From: Pseudohongiella sp.
GTDB lineage: Bacteria; Pseudomonadota; Gammaproteobacteria; Pseudomonadales; Pseudohongiellaceae
NCBI GenBank assembly: GCA_013204155.1
Contig: JABMOK010000134.1
Location: forward strand, 1 to 54,180
DNA length: 54,180 bases
Direction: 5' to 3'
Part shown: in pieces, positions 34,560 through 43,176 of the stretch
Layout: each line of letters begins with the position of its first letter
Numbering within the stretch: the stretch's first letter is position 1
Notes under the pieces: model-generated
The model's database searches: none
What the model saw: the letters and a program-made list of their open reading frames with translations, nothing else
What the model was told of the DNA's origin: nothing
Translations under genes and position numbers: made by a program

Positions 34560-35901
34560 GTGACAGAACTATATCTCGATATTGGACCCTTCTGGGAATT
34601 GCGCGAGGGATCGGGCCCACTGGTGGGCGGCCATCCACGCGGGTCATAATTTGCGCGCAGAAATCGTGCCGCTGCTGGCCATCGATGAGCAACAACGCTT
34701 TAGAGAGGAAGACCCCTATTCGGAATATTGGACCAATGTTTGCGGCACCCAGAGCATTACCCTGCGTTCCAGATTCGAGGTGGATCTAAACCGGCCACGA
34801 GAGGAAGCAGTATACCGTACGCCGGAGGATGCCTGGGGAATCCCGATCTGGAAACAGACACCCGACGATTCTACTTTGCAGGCCTCTCTGGCAGAACACG
34901 ATCGCTTTTATAGCACGCTGAAGAAGGAACTGGCTGAAATTGAAGCGCGATTGGGTCGCTTCGTGGTACTGGATTTTCACTCCTACAACCATCAGCGCAA
35001 TGGTCCCGAGACATTGGTAGCAGATCCTGCCTTTAATCCTGAAATAAATGTGGGAACTGGCACCAGTAGTAGACGGCTTTATCAAGGAATTGCATGAATT
35101 CGATTTTCTCGGCCGCCCGCTTGATGTAAGAGAGAATGTAAATTTCATGGGTCGTTATTTAGCCCAATTTGTCCATGAGCATTTTCCAGAGAGCGGCTGT
35201 GTGCTGGCCATCGAAGTTAAGAAGTTCTTCATGGATGAGTGGGCAGGTGTGGCGAGCTGTTATCCCGGATTCATGCGGCAGTACGCAAAATTCTTGCGCT
35301 ATCAATCAAGCGTGCCTTTTATACCTTCAGTGAAGTTAAAACCAGTTACACCCCGGCACACTATCATGAACTTGGCCCCAGACGGCTGGAAGAGATTGAT
35401 CGCAAAGTGGATGCCGATCTTGCCGAAATTGATAACGCGGTGAATTTACTGCTGAATGTCACCCCAGTAAATACCGAGCAGGCGTGGCAGGATTTTGAAA
35501 ATTCCAGCTATAAAGTAGCGCCCGAGTTCCATTACCGTGCGCTGCGGATTGATCGTGCACAATTGAAGCGTCAGCTTTTCGTGATTGAAGTGGCGTCAGT
35601 TGCAGATCCTACCTTGCACTCTCTGTTTGCCAGCAAACGCGAAGAACTTGAGCGCCAGATATCCATGCTGATGGATCGCGGCACAGTAAATTTCCTACTG
35701 GAAAGTCAGCAAGTCTATGGCTCTCCCGAGCAGCAATTAACCGAGGTCGCTAACAGAATTCTCGAAACTGTAGTCGTGCCTGCCAAGGAACAATGCACCG
35801 AGACGTTTGTCGATGCGAACATCTTCCTGCGTCACGCAGAAAATAAACCGGCCTATTCAGATAACCACGGTAGTCACCCTGATTCAGATAGGGCTCGCTG
35901 A
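34560..35901 (+). pseudogene. Frameshifted N-formylglutamate amidohydrolase joined to a truncated DUF1704 segment
   Basis: The reading begins at GTG 34560 (AGGAG upstream) with FWELREGSGPLV. An extra G near 34625 shifts it to the frame carrying AIHAGHNLRAEI, RSRFEVDLNRPREEAVY, VVLDFHSYNHQRNGPE and [10 protein letters not shown]. Near 35055-35070 it must shift again, to [27 protein letters not shown] and [12 protein letters not shown]. Near 35250 a third shift enters the frame [13 protein letters not shown]. These parts together are the N-formylglutamate amidohydrolase family. The third frame runs on into NVTPVNTEQAWQDF, APEFHYRALRIDR and MLMDRGTVNFLLES, matching the N-terminal part of DUF1704 (QEGLA-motif, MATCAP-like metallopeptidases), then stops at 35901 before any HExxTH motif. 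Both parts look inactive. Confidence 0.8.
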
Positions 35902-36017
35902 CAAAAAGCGGCGGGTCCGGCGGTGAAACCACCATCGGCGAAGATTTCAATAGGGCCGATCTTCAAACGGTCGTTGCCTTCGCCAACTCTGGCCTTGGTT
36001 TCAACAATGAGCAGCAA

Positions 36018-36051
36018 TAAAAAAGGCCGATGTAAATAATTACATCGGCCT
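36018..36051 (-). terminator. Rho-independent terminator of the TonB receptor gene
   Basis: AGGCCGATGTAA (36024-36035) pairs perfectly with TTACATCGGCCT (36040-36051) around a four-base loop. Read on the minus strand, a run of T residues follows (36018-36023). It serves the minus-strand receptor that stops at 36171. Confidence 0.88.
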
Positions 36052-36121
36052 CTGATACTACTGTCTAACTTTTTTGTTGTTTGAAGTGACCTCGAATTAA
36101 CTTCGAAATAACTTCACTCGC

Positions 36122-36150
36122 TAAAATGGCAGGCAGCACCTGCCATTTTA
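36122..36150 (-). other. 12-bp hairpin next to the TonB receptor stop
   Basis: TAAAATGGCAGG (36122-36133) pairs perfectly with CCTGCCATTTTA (36139-36150) around CAGCA. It starts 20 bases after the receptor stop and precedes the U-tailed terminator. With only a short T4 tail it may protect the mRNA 3' end or act as a first, weak terminator. Confidence 0.7.
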
Positions 36151-36170
36151 TCAAGTACTCGCGTTAGCTT

Positions 36171-39170
36171 TTAGAACTCATAGTTCATACGCACATAATA
36201 CACACGACCCAATACATTCTGAATCTGGGAAACCGCACCGGCGATCATGCCAGTTCTCTGCGCTTCGCGGTCAAACAGATTACGGGCGCCAACGCTCAGC
36301 GTTGCAGTACCATCCAATACGCTCAGATCGCTGTAGGTGTAGAACAGATCCATAGTTGTCCAGGCTCTTATAACGTCAGTATGGTGCCAGGTGTTTTCAG
36401 CCCGGAGGAGTCTCTGAAAGCTGAACTCGTTGGCATCAAACTGCACTTCATCTACATAGCGCACCGTGCCCATCACACTGTGATTTGCACGCGACCAGCC
36501 CAAACTCGCATTGGCTCGCCACTCTGGAATGACAGGTACCGCACCGAAGGAGTTATTTTGATGACCCTTTGCTTCCCGAACAGGGCTGACAGTATTCGCC
36601 TTCCACGAATAGGTATCGACGAAGGTGGCCTGAAGACTGGCGCGAAAGTTACCCCAGTTACCCAAGCTGCCTAAACCGATGTCATCCAGGGTAAAGTTGT
36701 AATTGACCTGCATATCATAGGCTTTTACCAGCATAGTCGATGCATTGGAATCGCTGCGGTTGATGCGCGTAGCGGTTTCAATATCCAGGGGATCACGTTC
36801 AATACGCTTGTCCGAGGCCGGATTTTTGACCCATGCCGTTAGCGCAGCAATCCCTGGATAGGGATTCGCATCGGTAGGAACAAAGCCGGTGAGTGCCTGA
36901 AATTTCGCATAATCCGCTCGCACAATATCCTGCGTCGTACTATCAACGATTCGATCTGCGAAGTCGGTTTCACTGTAGGTCAAATGGATATCCAAACCAT
37001 CTATCGGTGTCAAATCCACACCAAATGACAGACTATCGGAAGTTTCCGATTTCAGACTCTTATTACTGCCCTTACAGGAGGTGATGAAGCCCGAGAACTC
37101 AGTGAACAGATCATCCACGTTGCTCAGCCCACATGACTCGTCCCTGTTGAGTTGCGACAAGGTTGGCACAATGAAGGCCTCACCCTGGGTAGCACGCAGG
37201 GTAATCCAGTCGAGCGGGGTGTAGGTAACGCCGAATTTTGTCACAACAGCACCTTGACCACTGCTGAATGATTCATCACGGATAGAGGCGCTGACTTCAA
37301 GATTGGACAGTACCGGAAGCGAAAACTCGGCAAAGTAGGAATCACTATTACGATTAAACTTTGACGGTAACGCCTGAGTGCTGTTCAGGCGATCGTTTTG
37401 TATCTCATGAATCGTTGGAGTGTTGTCGTTAGTTTCGTCACGACGTTGATAGCCGAAAGCTGCACCGACTGGCCCTCCAGGTAACTCAAAACCACCCGGG
37501 GAAATCGTGCCGTTGAGGACTATGTTAAAGGTCTCCAGGATGTCCTTGTAGGACACACGATCCCGAGTATAGATTGCATCTGCTACCGCCTGTGAATTGA
37601 GGTAGCGCGGATCGGCAGCCCCGAATGGGTTAAAACAGGACTTTGAGTCGGTGACCACGTCGCAATTAAGACCTTGCTCAACTGCACTGAAAGAGAACGC
37701 CTGCGTATTCGCGCCGGCGTTCTCATTCAGTGAATAGGCATAGCCTGCGGCGCCTTCCCAGCCCTCGAGATAGGGCACGGTAAAATCGGCCGAAAAGGCC
37801 AGACGTCCGTTACGTGTATCATCCTCTTTAGTGTTGATGTCGTCACTGCCAAATATCGATGGCAGCGTGTTGGCCAGGCCAAATGGCAGATAAGTGCTAC
37901 TAAAAGGCACATCTTCGTTAAAAGCCACACCGCCACCGGCCGCACTAAACGGATCTGTGTTTAGCTGCACTACGCCGTTAGCATCGCGCAGAGGCTGTGG
38001 CGTACCATAGCCATCAGTTATCACAGCGCCATTTCCATCGAGTCGCGGCATGGCAAACAAATCACGACCATCGCCGCTGTGGGCTCGATAAGGGTTGCCC
38101 GGTATTTCACCGCGTACAACAGGCAAATCTGCATAGCGTGTGCCCGGATTTCCTTGATTAGAGCGTCCATGACCCGACTGCCGGCCCCAGAGAACCTGCG
38201 CACCCAGAGTCAGGTCTTCATTTACGTCCCAATCGATATTGGAATACAGGGAGGCTTGGGTCTTTTGCTCCATGAAATCGCGTGTGTCAGCGAAAGGAAA
38301 CCAGCAACGCCCCAAGGCAAGCGTTCCATATTTATTGCCGCCCTGAACCAGCGGGTCGGTAACCGGGTCTGTGCCACAGATTGGATCCGGGGTACTCTTG
38401 TAACCGCTGCTCAACGCGCCGTTATTGTCTCGTTTCGGCACATTCCAGTTGGTTGGATTGGCGCCACTGTTATCGGTCAAACCGGACAATATCAACTTGG
38501 GACGATCAGTCCACTCCAGCGTACCGTTGGCCCTGAAAGAACCTGCAATAACGAAGTCTACGCCGTCACCCAGTTCCTTGCCCCAGAGAAACGAGGTGGT
38601 CTGGTCTCGAATATCTCCGCGGGAGTCCTCTTCGTTATAATGTTCAATTTTAAGGCCGTCATAGGACTTGTAGGGCAGCATGTTGACAACCCCGGCCACG
38701 GCATCGGTGCCGTACAGTGCAGCAGCACCGTCAGTCACGATATCCATACGTTGAATCGCAATACTCGGCATCAAGTTTTGAACATTGCCATTGGTAGTTC
38801 GTTTGCCGTCTATCAATTGCAAGGTTGCCGATGTACCGAGGCCACGCAGGTTAAAGGCGCCGCTATTACTGTTGGCACCACTGGCTTGAATCGAATTGGT
38901 AGTACCGGTGCCGTTGTTAAACGTCATATTTTGTACAATCTGGGCCATATTGAGGGTGCCCTGATTGGTTATATCCTCAGCGCTAAGCTGGGTTATAGGG
39001 GAGGCGGCGATAAGGCCTTCGCTGCGGCGGATAAAGGAGCCTGTCACAATCACTTCTTCGACGGAAGTATCTTGAGCCAGTGTGTAGGCGGGGGCGCCTA
39101 GTGAGAGAACAATACTGCTATACAGCACAGTTCTCCTGAATTGCTGAAACTTGTTTGTGGGTTTACTCAT
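36171..39170 (-). CDS. TonB-dependent outer-membrane receptor
   Basis: A 999-residue receptor. A signal peptide (1-33) is followed by a TonB-box-like VEEVIVTGSF, a plug domain (about 50-165) with NLRGLGTSATLQLIDGKRTT and RMDIVTDGAAALYGTDAVAG, and a long beta-barrel ending in VYYVRMNYEF, whose terminal Phe is the usual outer-membrane assembly signal. There is no N-terminal STN signalling domain. The plug Arg-Gly-Leu-Gly start and large loops are typical of the large carbohydrate/peptide/aromatic-type receptors of marine gammaproteobacteria, not of siderophore receptors. GGAGAG precedes the ATG. The substrate is unknown; it is transcribed alone and closed by a strong terminator. Confidence 0.95.
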   Translation of the reverse strand: MSKPTNKFQQFRRTVLYSSIVLSLGAPAYTLAQDTSVEEVIVTGSFIRRSEGLIAASPITQLSAEDITNQGTLNMAQIVQNMTFNNGTGTTNSIQASGANSNSGAFNLRGLGTSATLQLIDGKRTTNGNVQNLMPSIAIQRMDIVTDGAAALYGTDAVAGVVNMLPYKSYDGLKIEHYNEEDSRGDIRDQTTSFLWGKELGDGVDFVIAGSFRANGTLEWTDRPKLILSGLTDNSGANPTNWNVPKRDNNGALSSGYKSTPDPICGTDPVTDPLVQGGNKYGTLALGRCWFPFADTRDFMEQKTQASLYSNIDWDVNEDLTLGAQVLWGRQSGHGRSNQGNPGTRYADLPVVRGEIPGNPYRAHSGDGRDLFAMPRLDGNGAVITDGYGTPQPLRDANGVVQLNTDPFSAAGGGVAFNEDVPFSSTYLPFGLANTLPSIFGSDDINTKEDDTRNGRLAFSADFTVPYLEGWEGAAGYAYSLNENAGANTQAFSFSAVEQGLNCDVVTDSKSCFNPFGAADPRYLNSQAVADAIYTRDRVSYKDILETFNIVLNGTISPGGFELPGGPVGAAFGYQRRDETNDNTPTIHEIQNDRLNSTQALPSKFNRNSDSYFAEFSLPVLSNLEVSASIRDESFSSGQGAVVTKFGVTYTPLDWITLRATQGEAFIVPTLSQLNRDESCGLSNVDDLFTEFSGFITSCKGSNKSLKSETSDSLSFGVDLTPIDGLDIHLTYSETDFADRIVDSTTQDIVRADYAKFQALTGFVPTDANPYPGIAALTAWVKNPASDKRIERDPLDIETATRINRSDSNASTMLVKAYDMQVNYNFTLDDIGLGSLGNWGNFRASLQATFVDTYSWKANTVSPVREAKGHQNNSFGAVPVIPEWRANASLGWSRANHSVMGTVRYVDEVQFDANEFSFQRLLRAENTWHHTDVIRAWTTMDLFYTYSDLSVLDGTATLSVGARNLFDREAQRTGMIAGAVSQIQNVLGRVYYVRMNYEF

Positions 39171-39658
39171 TATTACTCTCTCCGAAGAACAGTTAGTTAT
39201 TATTTTCTAGCTGGTACTACTTTCCCAACACCCAGCCGAAATGGTACCTGGATTCAGGATGCTCTAAATTATATACACTTTTCTACAATAACAAAGCCTT
39301 AACTAGGAATTTTAACCGCATCGCCGCGCACTACACTGAATCGAAATTTTATTCAGTCACTGATTACTGACGGATTTCGAATTGTGTCAGCTGAATAGCG
39401 CTGTTGCTGCACCCGAGCAGACATTTGTATTCGCTACATCCGCTACCAATCTACACACAATCAGGTAGAAACCCTCGAAACTCCTTGGGTATTCCCCTTT
39501 ATCGGCTTGTTTCCTTGCCGCCCTTTCCCTGTTGCCGCTTTCATCTTGTATCGGACCTGCCAGACGCTACTGTTCATATTCATCGAATCATTTTCTCGGG
39601 CAGCTGTGTACTTATTTTAGATAGCCGATAGATTTTCGAATAAATCGGTTTCAATTAA
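39171..39658. other. Intergenic region upstream of the TonB receptor
   Basis: This 488-base gap holds the receptor promoter and leader and the 3' end of the Old Yellow Enzyme transcript. The stretch at 39260-39300 is AT-rich (tatatacac, ctacaataac) and is the most promoter-like part. No repeat, RNA gene or supported ORF was seen. Confidence 0.4.
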
Positions 39659-40738
39659 TTAGTCTTCTTTGACGAATCCCGGCCAACTCGCCATATACGC
39701 GACGAACTTGTCCGACAAACCCTGCGCATACAAATGCGCTCGCGATACAGGAATTTCGACCGGGGTAAAATCCGGATTGCTTCGACACTGATTTACAAAG
39801 TCATGATGCAGAATTGCGGCGCGGCCCAGCATCACCCAGTCGACTCCCTCTGCCATGGCCTGCTCCGCTTCCGCTGGCGTGCGAATTTTCCCGGCCACAC
39901 CAAGACGGACATTGCCCCGCTTCAATTCGGTAAAGTAAGACAGCAGGCTTCGACCCTGCTTGCCTTCTTCCATTGGCTGCTTGAATACATCCCACAAAGA
40001 CATGTCGAGAAAATCAATTTGCTCTTCATCCATCAAACGCTGGGCGACTTGCAGGATTTCAGTTAACTGCATGCCGAAGCGTTCCGGCGACAGACGCACG
40101 CCAAGCATAAAATCCGCTCGGCATTGCTGGCGAATGCCTTCGATAATTTCGAACAGGATGCGGCATCTGTTTTCCAGAGTGCCACCGTACTGATCATCAC
40201 GCTGATTGATTTCACTGCTAAGAAACTGGCACAGAATATAGCCATGGGCACCATGCAGTTCGACACCGTCGAAACCCGCTTTTTCACAGCGCACGGCGGC
40301 GGCAATAAAATCCCTGATCAGCTGCGCCACTTCTTCTGTGGTCAGCGCCCTGGACCCGGTTTCCGCATCGGCAGAAGGACAGACCGGCGCGGTGCCGATT
40401 AGCGCGGCGGGAGAACGCATGCCCGCATGATGCAGCTGACAAATTGCAACACTGTCATTACTCTTTATGGCTTTCGCGAGTCGCGTCAATCCTTGCAGAT
40501 GCACATCGGAGAACACCCCCAGCTGTCCCGGGAATCCCTGGCCAACCGCCTGCACATGCGCCGCACAAGTCATGGTAAGACCGAAGCCACCTTCCGCCCG
40601 CATGCTTAACCATTTAAATTCCTCATCAGATAACACCCCGTCATCATGACTCTGGCTGTTGGTGAGCGGCGCCAACATAAAACGGTTCTTGATGTCGGGG
40701 CCGCGGGTAAAACTCAAAGGTTCAAATAACTGACTCAT
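39659..40738 (-). CDS. Old Yellow Enzyme-family NADH:flavin oxidoreductase
   Basis: A 359-residue FMN-dependent TIM-barrel enzyme. Motifs: LFEPLSFTRGPDIKNRFMLAPL, ICQLHHAGMRS, the active-site region GFDGVELHGAHGYILCQFLS with SEINQRDDQYGGTLENRCR, and VDWVMLGRAAI near the end. Family members reduce activated C=C bonds using NAD(P)H; xenobiotic and aromatic degradation roles are common. ATG at 40738 gives the natural MSQLFEPL start; the frame extends to GTG 40750. It lies upstream (5') of the receptor gene on the same strand but is separated by 488 bases, so the two are probably separate transcripts. It is cytoplasmic. Confidence 0.93.
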   Translation of the reverse strand: MSQLFEPLSFTRGPDIKNRFMLAPLTNSQSHDDGVLSDEEFKWLSMRAEGGFGLTMTCAAHVQAVGQGFPGQLGVFSDVHLQGLTRLAKAIKSNDSVAICQLHHAGMRSPAALIGTAPVCPSADAETGSRALTTEEVAQLIRDFIAAAVRCEKAGFDGVELHGAHGYILCQFLSSEINQRDDQYGGTLENRCRILFEIIEGIRQQCRADFMLGVRLSPERFGMQLTEILQVAQRLMDEEQIDFLDMSLWDVFKQPMEEGKQGRSLLSYFTELKRGNVRLGVAGKIRTPAEAEQAMAEGVDWVMLGRAAILHHDFVNQCRSNPDFTPVEIPVSRAHLYAQGLSDKFVAYMASWPGFVKED

Positions 40739-41100
40739 AGTTAAAACCACTTATTGCTTCTACTTATTTTAGATACAGAAGGACAAAAAATTAGCGGCAA
40801 GGGTACTCTTTTCTACCGGCAAACGGAATAAAGCAGCGTCTCACTTCAAAGGCATCACTGATATAGAGGAAAGCCCTCTGGACAATGCCATTGAACTCAC
40901 TGCGGTTTACTAGCAAACCGCGTTGATCTAAAGCCAATCGAGAGAATCCCGGCTTGCTTTGTCAGCGTAACGAGCCGAAAGGCGGTGTGAATCCAAACTG
41001 AGACACTGCCCGAATTCACCCGTTAAATACAAAGCCTGGCGTTTCATATAGACTGCTTGCACAAGTTAGTTCCAAAGAATAATAAGTATGAGGTGATGTT
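40739..41100. other. Divergent promoter region
   Basis: This 362-base gap separates two divergent genes (Old Yellow Enzyme and the PQQ-like dehydrogenase) and must hold both promoters. No clear palindromic operator, hairpin or ORF was found in it. Confidence 0.4.
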
Positions 41101-42957
41101 ATGCGCTACAGCCAACGCCTGATTCTACTCGGTGGGCTCCTTGCCAGCTTGCCGCTAGCCCCCGTTTGGGCACAAGCCCCCGACGCGATCTCTTCCGGTG
41201 CCGAATGGCCCCATTATCGCGGCAATTTATCCGGCACCGGTTATTCGCCACTGACACAGATAAACGCCTCGAACGTTGATAGCCTGACAGAAGCATGGAC
41301 TTATTCCCTGCTCAGCACCGCCAGCGAAAATCCACGCCAGCCGAATTCTCAGGTCACGCCTATCGTCGTCGATGGCATAATGTATCTACCTGCCGCCGAT
41401 CGGGTGATTGCACTGGATCCGGTAACGGGGCAGGAACTGTGGTCTCATAACGTCACAGGCAGCAGTGCCGCGTCACGCCGGGGCGTTTCCTACTGGCCGG
41501 GAGAGGCTGGAACCCCGGCGCGAATACTGTATACCGCGGGACGCCGTCTGGTGGCGCTTGATGCCGCCAGTGGTGAGCTGGCCACCGACTTCGGCCAGTC
41601 GGGTGAGATCGATTTACTGATTCCCTACAATTCTGTACCGATGATCTTTGAGAACACCGTGGTGATTGGCGCCAATACGCCACAGGGCGCTGCCGGCGGC
41701 ATCGGCAACGCCAGAGCCTTCGATGCCCGCAACGGCGAAAAGGTTTGGGAGTTTAATTCTGTGCCCCAGCCGGGAGAATTGGGCCATGACACCTGGGAGG
41801 GTGATAGCTGGATAGGACGCTTGGGCGCCAATGCCTGGCCCTTCTATTTCACTGTGGATGAACAGCGAGGGCTGCTGTACATTCCTTTGGCCTCGCCTAT
41901 TCCCTTTGCCTACGGTGGCGACAGAGCGGGAACCAATCTGTTCGCCAACTCACTGGTGGCAGTAGATATACGCAATGGTGACTACGCCTGGCATTTTCAA
42001 ACCATTCACCATGATCTATGGGATCATGATCCTCCCGCTCCTCCTGCTCTTTTTGATATCGAACAGAATGGCGTTTCGATACCGGCTCTGGGGGTGACCA
42101 CAAAATCGGGTTACCTGTATATTCTCAACCGGGAAACTGGCGAACCGATTTATGAAGTGGAAGAACGCGCCATGCCCGCCAGTGAAGTCCCCGGTGAACA
42201 GACCTGGCCAACCCAGCCGATTCCAGTGCTTACCCCGGCACTGGCACGGGTGAGTTACGAGCCATCGGATCTGGTAACGGCCGCAGATACTTCAGCGGAA
42301 CATGCAACCGCCTGTGCCGAACTGGTGGCCAGTCGAGGCGAGATTGTTAATGACGGCCCCTTTACCCCATGGGCCTATCGCCCACAGGGACAAGGCAATA
42401 AAACCACCCTGCTATTCCCCGGCCTCACCGGGGGCCCCAATTGGGGCGGTGTATCCGTAGATCCTGATTCGGGTTACCTGTTTGTATTCTCTGGCGATGT
42501 TGGCAGCTTCGGCTGGATGGAAGAAACCGAAGACGGCGCGGACTTCCCGCTACAGCGAAGAGGTCCACGACCGGGCAACTTCGATGTACAAATCGGCGAT
42601 ATGCGCCTGCCCTGCCAGAAACCACCCTGGGGGACTCTGTCAGCGATTGACTCCAGCACTGGCAAACTCGCCTGGCAACAGCCCATCGGAGTAACCGAAC
42701 TGCTTCCCGCTGGCAAACAGAATACCGGCCGACCCGGACGCGCGGCGGCTTTGGTAACAGCGAGTAACTTATTATTTATTGCGGCAACCGATGACAATCG
42801 CCTGCGAGCATTGCGCAGCACCAACGGCGAACAACTTTGGGAAACTTCTTTGCCAAACAGAGGCAATGCCAACCCCATGACCTACCGCGGCAGCGATGGT
42901 AATCAGTATGTGGTGATTAGCGCCACCGATACGCTGATGAGCTATCGGCTACCCTGA
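41101..42957 (+). CDS. Exported PQQ-binding-like quinoprotein dehydrogenase
   Basis: A 618-residue periplasmic beta-propeller with a Sec signal (1-25, ending PVWAQA). The opening GAEWPHYRGNLSGTGYSPLTQI and repeated W-docking blades (ALDPVTGQELWSH, AFDARNGEKVWEFN, AIDSSTGKLAWQQP, ALRSTNGEQLWETS) identify the PQQ-dependent alcohol/glucose/quinate dehydrogenase group. The segment FQTIHHDLWDHDPPAPPALF carries the characteristic active-site DHD/Asp. It has no heme motif, so electrons would go to a separate acceptor. AGGTG precedes the ATG by six bases. The substrate is not predictable. No PQQ synthesis genes are in the window. Confidence 0.92.
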   Translation: MRYSQRLILLGGLLASLPLAPVWAQAPDAISSGAEWPHYRGNLSGTGYSPLTQINASNVDSLTEAWTYSLLSTASENPRQPNSQVTPIVVDGIMYLPAADRVIALDPVTGQELWSHNVTGSSAASRRGVSYWPGEAGTPARILYTAGRRLVALDAASGELATDFGQSGEIDLLIPYNSVPMIFENTVVIGANTPQGAAGGIGNARAFDARNGEKVWEFNSVPQPGELGHDTWEGDSWIGRLGANAWPFYFTVDEQRGLLYIPLASPIPFAYGGDRAGTNLFANSLVAVDIRNGDYAWHFQTIHHDLWDHDPPAPPALFDIEQNGVSIPALGVTTKSGYLYILNRETGEPIYEVEERAMPASEVPGEQTWPTQPIPVLTPALARVSYEPSDLVTAADTSAEHATACAELVASRGEIVNDGPFTPWAYRPQGQGNKTTLLFPGLTGGPNWGGVSVDPDSGYLFVFSGDVGSFGWMEETEDGADFPLQRRGPRPGNFDVQIGDMRLPCQKPPWGTLSAIDSSTGKLAWQQPIGVTELLPAGKQNTGRPGRAAALVTASNLLFIAATDDNRLRALRSTNGEQLWETSLPNRGNANPMTYRGSDGNQYVVISATDTLMSYRLP

Positions 42958-42977
42958 GCCAAGGTTAGTAAAGAGGA

Positions 42978-43110
42978 ACTAGGGGACACTAATAAAATAA
43001 TAACTTAAAGGACTTTCAGTCTTCGATTACCTGCTTAAGTTATTATTTTATTAGTGTCCCCTAGTCCTGGATTATCTGCTTAAGTTATTATTTTATTAGT
43101 GTCCCCTAGT
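42978..43110. repeat. 31-bp inverted and direct repeat element
   Basis: A 31-base sequence at 42978-43008 is the exact reverse complement of 43035-43065, with a 26-base loop. The second arm is repeated exactly at 43080-43110, as part of a 45-bp direct repeat that includes the preceding gattaYctgct. A further partial copy (gtcccctagttc) follows to about 43126. The arms carry a TGTCCCCTAG end, like elements mobilised by REP-associated Y1 transposases. It fills the gap between convergent genes. Confidence 0.93.
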
Positions 43111-43176
43111 TCCTGTCCCCTAGTTCTGGACTGAGGAGATACTCCTATTGTTTCGCTTCCAACTATCTCTATTTTT

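Noticed and set aside
38079..39101. 340-codon plus-strand frame
   Set aside because: It lies opposite the TonB receptor signal, plug and early barrel region, whose motifs are clear; the plus-strand product resembles nothing.
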